Of a stretch of 64,000 bases of DNA, positions 1 to 8,929 are shown piece by piece. A model generated the notes under the pieces. That model did not search any database. It saw only the letters and a program-made list of their open reading frames with translations, and had not been told where the DNA came from. The stretch is taken from the NCBI GenBank assembly GCA_037444575.1, contig JBBIME010000003.1, positions 248,001-312,000 on the forward strand, written 5' to 3'. Within the stretch, counting starts at the first letter, position 1, and the number at the start of each line of letters is the position of its first letter. This stretch comes from Bacteriovorax sp037444575. Its GTDB lineage: Bacteria; Bdellovibrionota; Bacteriovoracia; Bacteriovoracales; Bacteriovoracaceae. The translations under genes were made by a program, and so were the position numbers.

Positions 1-1
1 A

Positions 2-46
2 GAGAATTTACAAGAAGTTCAAAACGCTCCAAAGGTTAAATTCTAA
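2..46 (+). CDS. lemA: LemA family protein, C-terminal tail (partial)
   Basis: Only the last 14 codons are in the window, ending in residues NAPKVKF and a TAA stop at 44-46. LemA proteins commonly end in a short tail of the type xAPKVxF, and LemA genes are commonly followed by TPM-domain genes, as here. The identification rests on the tail and the neighbour alone, because the membrane anchor and helical body lie off the left edge. Confidence 0.6.
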   Translation, partial: ENLQEVQNAPKVKF

Positions 47-48
47 TA

Positions 49-771
49 GTGAAACTTTTAATTTCGCTTTTAATATTCGCGGCACTGTCTCTAGTAAATG
101 TTTTTGCTCTAGACGTACCTACACTTACTGGTCCCGTTGTCGATCAGGCGCGCTTTTTAAGCGAAGGGGCCAACGCTGCTATTTCGACTGCGCTACAGAA
201 TCTTAATGAACAAACAGGCGTTCAGTTTCAAGTTTTAATCATCAACAAGCTAAAAGATGAGTCACTTGAAGGCTACTCGATCAAAGTTGTCGATGAATGG
301 AAAATTGGAAAAAAGGGAGACGATCGAGCTGCTTTATTTCTCATTGTTTCTGATGAACACAAAATGCGCATCGAAGTAGGAAGAGGTCTTGAAGGATCCA
401 TTACAGATTTAAAATCTCGCAGAATTTTAGATGAAGTAAAGGCCCTATTTAAAAAAGGCGACAATGATAATGGTGTGGCACTTGGTCTCTCGCTTATGGC
501 ACGCACTGCTGGGGTCGACTTAAAATTTGACAACAATGTAGTAAGACCAAGACACGCTAGAAATGTAAGTTCAGGATTAATTATCATTGTTCTTTTTGCT
601 CTAATCCTTTTTCTTCAATACGTCTTTCCAACCAGTGGCCGAGGCGGACCATTCGGTGGTGGCTTTGGAGGTTTTGGAGGCGGCGGCGGATTCGGTGGAG
701 GATCCTCTGGTGGTGGTTGGTCTGGCGGCGGAGGTGGATTCTCCGGCGGTGGTGCTTCAGGTGATTGGTAG
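49..771 (+). CDS. TPM domain protein, exported, glycine-rich tail
   Basis: This is a 240-residue protein of the TPM (YgcG/Psb32-like) family, whose biochemical role in bacteria is poorly defined. A signal peptide (about 1-20, ending VFA-LDV) is followed by the TPM domain (about 24-155) with the typical opening LTGPVVDQARFLS and the VGRGLEG motif. One membrane span follows (about 173-191), then a tail made almost wholly of Gly, Ser, Phe and Trp that ends in GDW. The start is GTG at 49, two bases after the lemA stop, so the two genes are co-transcribed. The Gly-rich tail is usual for the family. The most likely location is the envelope, with the TPM domain outside the cytoplasm. Confidence 0.85.
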   Translation: MKLLISLLIFAALSLVNVFALDVPTLTGPVVDQARFLSEGANAAISTALQNLNEQTGVQFQVLIINKLKDESLEGYSIKVVDEWKIGKKGDDRAALFLIVSDEHKMRIEVGRGLEGSITDLKSRRILDEVKALFKKGDNDNGVALGLSLMARTAGVDLKFDNNVVRPRHARNVSSGLIIIVLFALILFLQYVFPTSGRGGPFGGGFGGFGGGGGFGGGSSGGGWSGGGGGFSGGGASGDW

Positions 772-796
772 TTTTAATTTAAAAAGTGAGAAACAC

Positions 797-1420
797 ATGA
801 TGATCGTTAGTAAAAAAGACAGAATGCTCATTAAAGATTTAATTACTGAAGCTGAGAAAAAAACTAAAAGTGAACTTGTCCCAATGATTGTTCATCATAG
901 TGATATTTATCCAGCGGCCCATTTTCGTGCGGCCATTATTGTTTCATTTATTTTTTCTCTAATCCTTTATTTTTCTCCTCTAACTATTATTAATCCCATT
1001 TATTTTTTATGGATTCAACTTCCAGGTTTGTATGTGGGATATTTTTTAGGGCATATTCCGTTTTTTAAAAGACTATTGACCACTAAAGATGAAATGGATC
1101 GTGAGGTTGCTCAAAAGGCCTACGAAGCATTTTTTCACCATAATCTTCATGCCACAAAAGAACATAACGGAGTTCTTATTCTCATTTCTGTAATGGAAAA
1201 AAGGATCAAGATTGTAACAGACATAGGAATTAATAAAAAAGTCGATCAAAAAGTATGGGATGAAATTGTTTTAGAATTTGCCGGAAAAATAAAACACGAT
1301 CATTTTATTGATGGCCTAAGAGGTGCAATACAGGCCGCTTCCAATGTTTTGGAAAATTATTTTCCCGCTGACATTAAGGCCGAGAATGAATTAAAGAATG
1401 ATTTGATTGTAGAGGACTAG
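797..1420 (+). CDS. TPM domain membrane protein
   Basis: This 207-residue protein begins at the tandem ATG ATG at 797, preceded by GTGAG six bases upstream. The reading frame is open further upstream, but only across the glycine-repeat region of the preceding gene, so the longer version is not credible. Two membrane spans (about 43-60 and 64-85) interrupt a TPM-like domain that opens with TEAEKKTKSELVPMIV and ends near residue 190. It is the third gene of the lemA-TPM-TPM run, an arrangement known from many Gram-negative genomes. A shared envelope role with the two upstream genes is inferred from synteny only. Confidence 0.7.
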   Translation: MMIVSKKDRMLIKDLITEAEKKTKSELVPMIVHHSDIYPAAHFRAAIIVSFIFSLILYFSPLTIINPIYFLWIQLPGLYVGYFLGHIPFFKRLLTTKDEMDREVAQKAYEAFFHHNLHATKEHNGVLILISVMEKRIKIVTDIGINKKVDQKVWDEIVLEFAGKIKHDHFIDGLRGAIQAASNVLENYFPADIKAENELKNDLIVED

Positions 1421-1423
1421 ATA

Positions 1424-2302
1424 ATGAAACTGTTAATCCTTATAACTTTATCATTTCTATCGCTCTATTCAGCGTATGCGAATTCTCTTCCACAAACAAA
1501 AGAGGACTTCTGTACCCGTTTCAACGATCGCCCAGAAGATAGGGAAACAATCCAAGACTTCTCCACTGACTCTGTTAACCTTATGGGGTTTAAAAATCAT
1601 GGCGGTCTATTTAATGGAGGCACTTGCTGGTGGCATTCCCGCTTTCAACGAAATGCTTTTTATCTTTCTATCTTTAATCCCTTCGCAGTCAAACCAAATA
1701 CATTAGAGACTAAAAAAATCATTCATCAGTTACGTCTTGGAACAGAGGTCGTTATTGTCCCAGGCTTCGTCAACTTTGAAGAGTTCACTAGCGAAAACAA
1801 GGAACTCATTCAAAAAGAATTAAATGACTGGCAACTCTACGATGGAATAATTAATGGTGGCTGGATTGACGGTCTTTCTGGCAATACAAAAGTAAAACCA
1901 ACTCTTCTAAAAAAAATGATGAATGATGTTTACAATTATGTCGCGATCAAGAAAAAAGTTGCTTATGAAAAATTACAAATAAAAGGAATAATGAGTCATG
2001 CTTGGCTTATCGTTGGCATAAAAAAAATGCCGAGCGGATATGACGTCGGCTATATTGATAGCAACAAGCCTAATATGACAAATCTCTACTCTTACAAAGA
2101 TGGTGACTCTAGTTTTTACTTAAAGAGCTATGGAAACTTTGTTCCTTATTTAGAGTTTAAACGTGAAGAAGAAAGGCTCTATAATGCAGGAAAAGTTTTT
2201 TGCGGATTAAATTCTGTTAGTCTTATCATTTCAAGAGATCAGACGAGAAAAGATTATCAAGAAGATTTAAAGGAAGCTAAAAAAATTAACCCAGATTTTT
2301 AG
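1424..2302 (+). CDS. Secreted protein, possible papain-fold cysteine peptidase
   Basis: This 292-residue protein has a clear signal peptide (1-19, ending AYA-NS). I do not recognise the family. Three segments together resemble a papain-type active site in order and setting: GGTCWWHSR (Cys68), MSHAWLIVG (His192 at the start of a strand) and GYIDSN (Asp212/Asn214). The Cys sits at the start of a probable helix, as in papain-like folds. This is a pattern reading, not a domain hit. The gene follows the TPM protein by three bases and is probably in the same transcript. A surface or periplasmic peptidase or transpeptidase is possible, and a non-enzymatic role cannot be excluded. Confidence 0.45.
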   Translation: MKLLILITLSFLSLYSAYANSLPQTKEDFCTRFNDRPEDRETIQDFSTDSVNLMGFKNHGGLFNGGTCWWHSRFQRNAFYLSIFNPFAVKPNTLETKKIIHQLRLGTEVVIVPGFVNFEEFTSENKELIQKELNDWQLYDGIINGGWIDGLSGNTKVKPTLLKKMMNDVYNYVAIKKKVAYEKLQIKGIMSHAWLIVGIKKMPSGYDVGYIDSNKPNMTNLYSYKDGDSSFYLKSYGNFVPYLEFKREEERLYNAGKVFCGLNSVSLIISRDQTRKDYQEDLKEAKKINPDF

Positions 2303-2332
2303 ACCTGGTTTCATGTAGTATTAAAGTTAAAT

Positions 2333-2914
2333 ATGGATAAATCAGATACAAAATCGCAAAAATACTTTGCAGTTTCTCATGCTATTTTGGAGATCATTGA
2401 AAATGATGGCCTTAATGACCTGACTCATTCTCGGGTTGCTCGCCAATCAAATGTTTCTAGGGCATGGATCTATGAATACATGGGAAAAGAAAAGGCCAAT
2501 TTGATAGAAATTGCATCAGAAACATTCAGTAACTATTTTACTAATTCCAGCATTGCTACAGAAATAAACACTTTCGAAGATCTAAAAAATCATCTCATAG
2601 AAAGCCAGGAAATTGCTTTTAAAAAAATTTTAGATGACTCAATCATTATTAGATTATATTTTCGCTACAGAGGAACACCTACCGCAATCGGAACATCTAT
2701 TAAAAAATATGAATCGCATTGGCTCGATAATATGTCTGCAAATATTATGAGTTGTATGAATTGCGATCAAAAAAAAGCAAAGACTTTGGCACTCACCCTT
2801 CTCACCCTTCGATTAGGTTTCTACCATCGAGTCGCAACATCAGAAAATCCGGCCCAAGAACATGCCCTATCTAAAGAAGCACTTGAGATGACATATCTGC
2901 AAACTTTCACCTAG
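2333..2914 (+). CDS. TetR/AcrR-family transcriptional regulator
   Basis: This 193-residue protein has an N-terminal TetR-type helix-turn-helix (about 12-57). Its recognition region reads HSRVARQSNVSRAWIYEYMG and is followed by the usual phenylalanine/leucine-rich helix. The C-terminal ligand/dimer domain (about 70-190) is all-helical and shows no subfamily signature I can name. No neighbour is an obvious efflux pump or catabolic operon, so target and inducer are unknown. No Shine-Dalgarno is visible before the ATG (TTAAAGTTAAAT). Confidence 0.75.
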   Translation: MDKSDTKSQKYFAVSHAILEIIENDGLNDLTHSRVARQSNVSRAWIYEYMGKEKANLIEIASETFSNYFTNSSIATEINTFEDLKNHLIESQEIAFKKILDDSIIIRLYFRYRGTPTAIGTSIKKYESHWLDNMSANIMSCMNCDQKKAKTLALTLLTLRLGFYHRVATSENPAQEHALSKEALEMTYLQTFT

Positions 2915-3028
2915 ATAAACCTCAAGCATATTCAAATCCAATAAATGAAATATAAAAAATATTCTATTCTTTTAAAGATTTTAATCATCTAATTCCTTCG
3001 CACTAAAAACCAAACGCGGAGAATAGAT

Positions 3029-3820
3029 ATGCTAACAAGATTTTTTATTTTTATCTTCACACTCCTATTTTCCTGCTCAACAATATGCTCAGACTTTCTT
3101 TCATGGGATCAAATTGAACAAAGATTTAGCAAAGTATCAAACAACTTAAAGGCACTAAATCATGTTCGATGTTTTTTTGAAAATCACCAGCATGATAAAT
3201 TTCAATTGAAAGCTCCTGAGTTAGCTGAGTTTTTTAACCGGTGCTATGCTAATCCAATGATCGATTTGAATAACACCAGAATTTTTGCCATCATCGATTA
3301 CACTGTCCCTAGTAATCAAAAAAGAATGTTTTTAATTGATAGAGTTACTGGTGCGATTTCAAGCATGGCCGTGGCCCATGGACGATACAAGGCAGGTTTT
3401 TTTAATCAAACAATGGATGTGAATAAAAACACAATAAAAGAAATTAAATATTTTAGTAATACGATTAACTCAATGGCCTCTAGTTCTGGTTTTTTTATAG
3501 CTGGACAAGATTTTATGGCCTCTGACTTTGGACGAAGCCTTGTGATTCACGGTCTCGAAACAGGAATTAATGATAATGCTTGCGTGCGGGACGTAGTCAT
3601 TCATTCACATTTTCTCGTAGGAAAATCCAAGGCCCACGTGCTCTCTAGCGGTTGTCCGATGGTCAGTCCATCTAATATCGATAATGTAATTGATCTTCTC
3701 AAAGGGAAAACTGATGACGATTTAAAATTAAAATCAGGAGGATCACTGGTCTTTATCTACGGACCTCGAGAGGCCGCTTGGAGTGAAGATAGTTGTCCGG
3801 GAAATTTTAAAATTTTCTAA
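3029..3820 (+). CDS. L,D-transpeptidase-like catalytic domain protein (YkuD_2 type)
   Basis: This 263-residue exported protein carries the murein L,D-transpeptidase catalytic-domain-like pattern: AHGRYKAG (about 116-123), LVIHGLE (His174), VIHSHF (His192/194) and the nucleophile box SSGCPMVSP (Cys209). The family is expected to act on peptidoglycan stem peptides. In predatory relatives such enzymes modify prey or self wall, but which applies here cannot be told. The N-terminus is a signal peptide ending near SCSTICSDF; an LFSC sequence might instead be a lipobox. The ATG is preceded by GGAG. The gene converges on folA and their stop codons overlap at 3817-3820. Confidence 0.8.
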   Translation: MLTRFFIFIFTLLFSCSTICSDFLSWDQIEQRFSKVSNNLKALNHVRCFFENHQHDKFQLKAPELAEFFNRCYANPMIDLNNTRIFAIIDYTVPSNQKRMFLIDRVTGAISSMAVAHGRYKAGFFNQTMDVNKNTIKEIKYFSNTINSMASSSGFFIAGQDFMASDFGRSLVIHGLETGINDNACVRDVVIHSHFLVGKSKAHVLSSGCPMVSPSNIDNVIDLLKGKTDDDLKLKSGGSLVFIYGPREAAWSEDSCPGNFKIF

Positions 3821-4299
3821 CCAACTCGCTCTAATACACGATACTTAAACTGATCAAATTTTTGCGATTCTACTTCTTTCCACTCACTTTCATTGAGTGT
3901 TGGGAAGTAAGCATCCGCAGGCCCTTTGTAATCCATTTCCGATAAATAAATTCTTTGTACATAAGGCAGATAAATTTTAAAGATCTCTTCCCCACCAATG
4001 ACTACCAACTCGCTCTCATCACTGTCGTCATAATCAAGAGCAATATCAAACGCCATCATGGGATCGTGAATAACATCCACTCCTTCTACCTTAAAATTTT
4101 GATCGCGAGTAAGAACAATGCTCTTTCTATTGGGAAGAGGTTTTCCGATAGATTCAAAAGTTTTTCTTCCCATCACCATCGCTTTGCCAGTAGTGATTTT
4201 CTTAAAATTTTTTAAATCCTCTGAGACATGCCAAAGAAGTTTATTGTTGTATCCAATTTCTCTCTTTGGCCCTATCGCCACAATAAGGGAGACAATCAT
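3817..4299 (-). CDS. folA: Dihydrofolate reductase
   Basis: This 160-residue protein catalyses the NADPH-dependent reduction of dihydrofolate to tetrahydrofolate. The diagnostic parts are all present: IVAIGPKREIGYNNKLLW near the N-terminus, Trp23 with the active-site acid Asp28 (spacing WxxxxD as in E. coli W22/D27), the NADPH-binding segment VMGRKTFESIGKPLPNR (about 42-58) and the VIGGEEIF motif with its cis Gly-Gly. Length is normal. It overlaps the thyA stop by 4 nt (ATGA), so the two are translationally coupled. FolA regenerates the cofactor that ThyA oxidises. Confidence 0.96.
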   Translation of the reverse strand: MIVSLIVAIGPKREIGYNNKLLWHVSEDLKNFKKITTGKAMVMGRKTFESIGKPLPNRKSIVLTRDQNFKVEGVDVIHDPMMAFDIALDYDDSDESELVVIGGEEIFKIYLPYVQRIYLSEMDYKGPADAYFPTLNESEWKEVESQKFDQFKYRVLERVG

Positions 4300-5090
4300 A
4301 TCGCGACCGGTGCTTTGATATGTGGATGCGGATCATAGCCAACAAGTTCAAAGTCTGAAAATTTAAAATCAAAAATATCCTTAACTTCTGGGTTGATCTT
4401 CATAGTTGGAAGAGCTCTACAGTCGCGAGATAGCTGAAGCTTCGCTTGTTCAAGATGATTTGTATAAAGATGAGCGTCACCCATCGTGTGAACAAAGTCC
4501 CCATACTTAAGATTACAAACCTGGGCCATCATCATTGTTAAAAGGGCATATGAAGAAATGTTAAACGGTACACCTAAAAAAATGTCCGCTGATCTTTGAT
4601 AAAGCTGACAAGAGAGCTTTCCGTTAGCTACATAAAATTGAAAGAACGCATGACATGGCGGAAGCGCCATCTTGTCGATCTCAGCAACGTTCCACGCTGA
4701 AACAATCAATCGTCTTGAATCAGGATTTTTTTTGATTTGATTTACAACTGAAGTGATTTGATCAATGGTTTCACCATTAGCTCCATGCCAACTTCTCCAT
4801 TGAGATCCATACACAGGACCTAGATTTCCTTCTTCGTCGGCCCATTCATCCCAAATAGAAACACCGTTATCCTTTAGATATTTGATATTGGTTTCGCCTT
4901 GAAGAAACCATAGAAGCTCATGAATGATCGATTTTAAGTGTAATTTTTTTGTCGTAACAAGAGGAAAACCTTCTTCCAGATTATAGCGGGCCTGATATCC
5001 AAAAACTGACAAAGTTCCTGTACCGGTACGGTCTTCTTTTTTAGTTCCATGTTCTAGAACGTGTCTCATTAAATCGTGGTACTGTTTCAT
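4296..5090 (-). CDS. thyA: Thymidylate synthase
   Basis: This 264-residue protein has the same length as E. coli ThyA and is highly similar throughout. It converts dUMP and methylene-THF to dTMP and dihydrofolate. The nucleophile Cys146 lies in PPCHAFFQFYV, the dUMP phosphate arginines in DSRRLIVSAWN, and the C-terminus ends GYDPHPHIKAPVAI as in the family. The ATG has a GGGAAG Shine-Dalgarno. It heads the thyA-folA pair, transcribed away from the NamZ gene, with a shared 135-nt upstream region at 5091-5225. Confidence 0.98.
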   Translation of the reverse strand: MKQYHDLMRHVLEHGTKKEDRTGTGTLSVFGYQARYNLEEGFPLVTTKKLHLKSIIHELLWFLQGETNIKYLKDNGVSIWDEWADEEGNLGPVYGSQWRSWHGANGETIDQITSVVNQIKKNPDSRRLIVSAWNVAEIDKMALPPCHAFFQFYVANGKLSCQLYQRSADIFLGVPFNISSYALLTMMMAQVCNLKYGDFVHTMGDAHLYTNHLEQAKLQLSRDCRALPTMKINPEVKDIFDFKFSDFELVGYDPHPHIKAPVAI

Positions 5091-5225
5091 CTTCCCTCCA
5101 TGAACGCTTAACTTAATTCTATCTTTTGCTCTTTCGAATTGTCAGTTTTAACTTTACAAAAATTTTCGCCCCACCCAGAATTAAGAGTATTAAATATGAA
5201 GCGGTAAGGAATCTAGGAAGTTTGT

Positions 5226-6419
5226 ATGTCAAAAGTAATCACTGGACTTGAACGATTAATCACAGAAAAATCTCTTCAAGACTCTATCAAAGGAAATATC
5301 GGATATCTTTGTCATAGCGCTTCGATCGACTCAAATTTCAACACTGGCGTCGTTCTTCTTCAAAAATTATTTGGAAAACGTCTCATAAAATTATTTGGCC
5401 CTCAACACGGTTTTGTTACCGATGTTCAAGACAATATGGTTGAGACCACTCATTACGTGCATCCTTATTTTAAAATTCCTGTTTACTCACTTTACTCGGA
5501 AACAAGGACGCCAACAGATGAAATGCTTGAAGGAATCGACACGATGATTGTCGATCTTCAGGATGTCGGAACTCGCGTTTATACCTATATTTCTACGCTT
5601 TCGCTGCTTATGGAAAAATGCGTAGGAAAAAATATTAAAATCGTTGTTCTCGATCGCCCAAATCCAGTTGGTGGCGTGATGATCGAAGGATGTATTTTAA
5701 AGCCCGATTACAAATCTTTTGTTGGACGCTACCCTATTCCACAACGCCACTCTCTTACGATGGGAGAAGTGGGAATGTACGGCAAGAAAATTCTAAACAC
5801 TGATTGCGATCTAGAAGTTATCACAATGAAGAATTGGAAACGCGAAATGTATTGGCGTGATACAGAACTTCCTTGGGTACTTCCCTCTCCAAATCTTCCA
5901 ACTCCAGAGGGAGCTATTACATTTGCAGGAACTGTGCTGTTTGAAGGGACAAATGTCTCTGAAGGAAGAGGGACAACAAGAGCTTTAGAAATTGCTGGAT
6001 TTCCAGGCATTGAATCTTTCTCATTCTGTGATCGCGTAATGAAGTGTTTTCATGAAGAAGGATTAACGGAAGGATATAATCTTCGCCCGATTATTTTTCT
6101 TCCTACTTTTCAAAAGCATCAAGGAAAAAATTGCGGAGGTGTTCATATCCACCCTACAATCAATAATAAATTTGAATCATGGACTATTTCTCAAATGCTT
6201 TGTCGTGAGTTCAAACGCGAGTTAGGTGATGCTTTTGAATTTCACAATAAACCTTATGAATACGAATTTCATAAACTGGCCATCGATCTTATCAATGGAA
6301 CAGATGAAGTCCGCCACTGGGTCAATAACCTTGGATCCCTAGCAGATCTAAGAAAGATCGAAACCCAAGGTTATGATAAATTTAAAAATGAAAGAGAAAA
6401 TATTCTGATCTATAGATAG
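5226..6419 (+). CDS. DUF1343 family exo-beta-N-acetylmuramidase (NamZ-like)
   Basis: This 397-residue protein belongs to the family of NamZ, an exo-enzyme shown in Bacillus to release terminal MurNAc from muropeptides. The signature segments are GYLCHSASID (about 26-35), FGPQHGF (about 58-64), SLYSETRTPT, DLQDVGTRVYTY (about 109-120), VLDRPNPVGG (about 140-149) and FEGTNVSEGRGTT (about 238-250). There is no signal peptide, unlike secreted NamZ, so a cytoplasmic recycling role is inferred. The ATG follows AGGAAG. No other recycling gene (murQ, nagZ) is adjacent. Confidence 0.85.
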   Translation: MSKVITGLERLITEKSLQDSIKGNIGYLCHSASIDSNFNTGVVLLQKLFGKRLIKLFGPQHGFVTDVQDNMVETTHYVHPYFKIPVYSLYSETRTPTDEMLEGIDTMIVDLQDVGTRVYTYISTLSLLMEKCVGKNIKIVVLDRPNPVGGVMIEGCILKPDYKSFVGRYPIPQRHSLTMGEVGMYGKKILNTDCDLEVITMKNWKREMYWRDTELPWVLPSPNLPTPEGAITFAGTVLFEGTNVSEGRGTTRALEIAGFPGIESFSFCDRVMKCFHEEGLTEGYNLRPIIFLPTFQKHQGKNCGGVHIHPTINNKFESWTISQMLCREFKRELGDAFEFHNKPYEYEFHKLAIDLINGTDEVRHWVNNLGSLADLRKIETQGYDKFKNERENILIYR

Positions 6420-6424
6420 AAGAT

Positions 6425-6670
6425 CTAAGCAGCGATCTTTCCTCCAGTAAGGTAATCCATGTACTCTGGAAGGCGATGCTCAAGAATGTCCCAAATAATA
6501 CTTTCGTCCAGGCCATCAACTTTGGCAGCCTTGATAATAGACCTTACTCGAAAGTCTAGTTGATCATAATCTATGTTCAGACGATGATTCAGTTCGCTTT
6601 CAAAGATGATCTCATCAATGACTTCAGAATATTGCTTAATTAAAGTTTGCTTGAAATCCTCTTTATTCAT
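6425..6670 (-). CDS. Small conserved helical protein of unknown function
   Basis: This 81-residue cytoplasmic protein is rich in acidic residues and Ile (FKQTLIKQYSEVIDEIIFE) and is predicted to be all-helical. A good Shine-Dalgarno (AGGAG, read on the minus strand) precedes the ATG at 6670, which supports expression. I do not recognise a family. It converges with the NamZ-like gene, with five bases between the stops. No cysteine cluster, membrane span or DNA-binding motif is visible. Confidence 0.5.
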   Translation of the reverse strand: MNKEDFKQTLIKQYSEVIDEIIFESELNHRLNIDYDQLDFRVRSIIKAAKVDGLDESIIWDILEHRLPEYMDYLTGGKIAA

Positions 6671-6891
6671 AAAACTCCTTTAGTACACTAAGAGAGAATT
6701 GAGACTTTTAAATTATAATTGGGCGTAGAGGAATTATTAATTAATTCAAGTATTCTTAAAATTTTAAGAGGTTAAAAATCGAAGCTTAACCTGACTAAAT
6801 GCCTTTACTTCACGTTCTGGGATGTTACTGTTATTATTATACTTTATTTTGATATCAAATCTTATCTAATTAGATTTAATAGGAGTGCTAA
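6671..6891 (+). promoter_or_regulatory. Upstream region of the liv operon
   Basis: This 221-nt AT-rich gap separates the small minus-strand gene from livK and must hold the livK promoter. A TATACT hexamer at 6838-6843 is a possible -10, but no good -35 is seen 16-18 nt upstream. TTCACGTTCTGG further upstream is not convincing. A 16-bp perfect palindrome lies at 6754-6769. The Shine-Dalgarno AGGAG sits directly before the livK ATG at 6892. Confidence 0.35.
6754..6769. repeat. 16-bp perfect palindrome, possible operator
   Basis: TCTTAAAATTTTAAGA is perfectly self-complementary and lies about 125 nt upstream of livK. It could be a regulator site, but AT-rich palindromes of this size arise by chance in AT-rich DNA. 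No second copy was found upstream of other genes in the window. Confidence 0.25.
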
Positions 6892-8022
6892 ATGAAATTA
6901 AAAAGTACATCACACAAATTATTGGCATATTTAGCGTTTTCAGCAATGCTTTCTTCACAAAGTTTTGCCGATGTAAAAGTTGGGGCCGTTCTACCTACTT
7001 CTGGATCAACAGCTACTTTTGGGCAAGAGAATGTTAATGGAATTAAGCTAGCTCTAGAGAAAACAATTAAAAAAAGTTCTAAGCAAAAATTAACTCTCGT
7101 TATTGAAGATGATAAGTCTGAAGCGATTGAAGCAACCAATGCAATCAGAAAACTTCTTAACGTTGACAAGGTTAGCGTAGTTATTGGAGAAGTAACTTCA
7201 TCAAACACACTTGCAATGGCACCAATTGCTCAAGAAAATAAAATCCCTCTTTTTTCTCCTGCAGCGACAAATGTAAAAGTTACTCAAGTAGGAAATTTTA
7301 TTTCTCGCGCTTGCTTCACTGATGATTTTCAAGGTGTAGTAATGGCGAAATTTGCAATCAATGATCTAAAAAAGAAAAATGGATTAATAATTATCGATAA
7401 CTCCAGTGACTACTCAAAAGGATTGGGAGCAGCTTTTAAAGCTGAGTTCTTAAAAAGTGGCGGGAAACTAGTCTCTAATGAAGAGCTTACTTATGTACAA
7501 AAAGATATGGATTTCCAATCTCTATTAAGAAAAGTTAAAAGAGCAAACCCTGAAGTTATCTTTCTACCTGGTTACTATCAAGAAGTTGGTCTAATCATTA
7601 AACAAGCTCGCGCTCTTGGAATCAACGCTCCTTTCTTAGGTGGTGACGGATGGGATTCACCGAAGCTTTTTGAAATCGGAGGAGCAGCTATAAAAGGAAA
7701 CTATATCTCTTCTCACTTTGCTCCAGATGATAAAGATCCTAAGGTTCAAGCATTTGTTAGAGATTACGAGCGCGCTTACAAAGCAAAACCAGGGGCCATG
7801 GCCGCTTTGGGATATGATGCAATTGGAATTGTTGCAGACGCTATCAACCGAGCAAAATCAACAAAAGCAGCTGACATCAATGCAGCTATTTTGGCGACAA
7901 AAAATTTCCAGGGAGTAACAGGACTAATCACAATTGATGAAAATAGAAACTCAAGAAAAGCAGCTGTCGTTCTAGAAACAACTGGCAATGCATTTATTTT
8001 TAAAAACAAAGTTAATCCTTAG
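6892..8022 (+). CDS. livK: Branched-chain amino-acid ABC transporter, periplasmic binding protein
   Basis: This 376-residue type I periplasmic binding protein of the Leu/Ile/Val family has a signal peptide (1-26, ending QSFA-DVKVGA). The mature chain begins with the family opening VGAVLPTSGSTATFGQENVNGIKLALE. It continues with VIGEVTSSNTLAMAPIAQENKIPLFSP and FLPGYYQEVGLIIKQARALG, all characteristic. It delivers substrate to LivHM, and its position as first gene of livKHMGF fits the usual arrangement. Substrate range (Leu/Ile/Val, other amino acids or amides) cannot be read from sequence. Confidence 0.93.
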   Translation: MKLKSTSHKLLAYLAFSAMLSSQSFADVKVGAVLPTSGSTATFGQENVNGIKLALEKTIKKSSKQKLTLVIEDDKSEAIEATNAIRKLLNVDKVSVVIGEVTSSNTLAMAPIAQENKIPLFSPAATNVKVTQVGNFISRACFTDDFQGVVMAKFAINDLKKKNGLIIIDNSSDYSKGLGAAFKAEFLKSGGKLVSNEELTYVQKDMDFQSLLRKVKRANPEVIFLPGYYQEVGLIIKQARALGINAPFLGGDGWDSPKLFEIGGAAIKGNYISSHFAPDDKDPKVQAFVRDYERAYKAKPGAMAALGYDAIGIVADAINRAKSTKAADINAAILATKNFQGVTGLITIDENRNSRKAAVVLETTGNAFIFKNKVNP

Positions 8023-8032
8023 GATCTAAATC

Positions 8033-8929
8033 ATGAGTCAACAGACGATTTATTATCTCTGGGATTGTCTTCAATACTTAATTAACGGAATTACCCAAGG
8101 TTCACTTTATGCACTAGTGGCCTTGGGTTACACCATGGTTTATGGGATCATTCGTTTAGTAAATTTTGCTCACGGTGAATTTTTAATGATCGGAGCAATG
8201 TGTGGCTATTACGCACTTCACTTAAATCTTCCTATGCCGGTAGCAATCTTAATTGCAATGCTTTCTTCAGGATTAATAGCTGTAATTGTCGAACGAATCG
8301 TCTACCGTCCGATTCGAGGAGCAGGAAGAATTCCAGCACTCATTACGGCCATTGGAGCATCTCTCTTTTTTCAATACGCTGGTCAATTAGTTTTTGGAGC
8401 TGAACCAAAGACGATTCCCCCTTTTATGACTGAAAAAATTTATAACTTGGGTGAAATCAACGTATCAAATATTCAGCTTTGCATTTTATTAATCACTATG
8501 TCGGTGTTGTTGTTTTTATGGTGGCTTACTCATTTTACAAAAATCGGTAAGGCCATGCGTGCGACAAGTTTTAATTTAAATGCCGCTGAACTTATGGGGA
8601 TTAATACAAATAAAATTATCTCCTTTACTTTTTTTCTTGGTGCTTCGCTTGCTGGCCTTGCTGGTATGCTAATGAGTTATACAATGTCAGTTGATCCTCT
8701 AATGGGAACAAATCTTGGAACAAAGGCGTTTGTCTCAGCTGTTGTTGGTGGCATTGGTGTGATTCCTGGAGCTGCTCTGGGTGGATTTATTTTAGGGATT
8801 GCTGAAAATTTAGTGGCAGGTCTTTATAAATCTAGCTATCGCGATGCTGTTTCGTTTTTAATTTTAATTATTATTTTGCTTGTAAAGCCATCCGGTCTTT
8901 TAGGAAAAAATATCAAGGAGAAAGTTTAG
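8033..8929 (+). CDS. livH: Branched-chain amino-acid ABC transporter permease LivH
   Basis: This 298-residue inner-membrane permease has about eight spans. Family features are GITQGSLYALVALGYTMVYGIIRLVNFAHGE near the N-terminus, ERIVYRPIRGAGRIPALITAIGAS, and the ABC-contacting loop GKAMRATSFNLNAAELMGIN. It pairs with LivM to form the translocation pore. The ATG follows AGGATCTAAATC. Its stop codon overlaps the livM GTG start by one base. Confidence 0.95.
   Translation: MSQQTIYYLWDCLQYLINGITQGSLYALVALGYTMVYGIIRLVNFAHGEFLMIGAMCGYYALHLNLPMPVAILIAMLSSGLIAVIVERIVYRPIRGAGRIPALITAIGASLFFQYAGQLVFGAEPKTIPPFMTEKIYNLGEINVSNIQLCILLITMSVLLFLWWLTHFTKIGKAMRATSFNLNAAELMGINTNKIISFTFFLGASLAGLAGMLMSYTMSVDPLMGTNLGTKAFVSAVVGGIGVIPGAALGGFILGIAENLVAGLYKSSYRDAVSFLILIIILLVKPSGLLGKNIKEKV

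Noticed and set aside
635..796. Upstream extension of the second TPM gene
   Set aside because: The extension reads the glycine-repeat DNA of the previous gene in another frame. The ATG at 797 has its own ribosome site and the family starts there.
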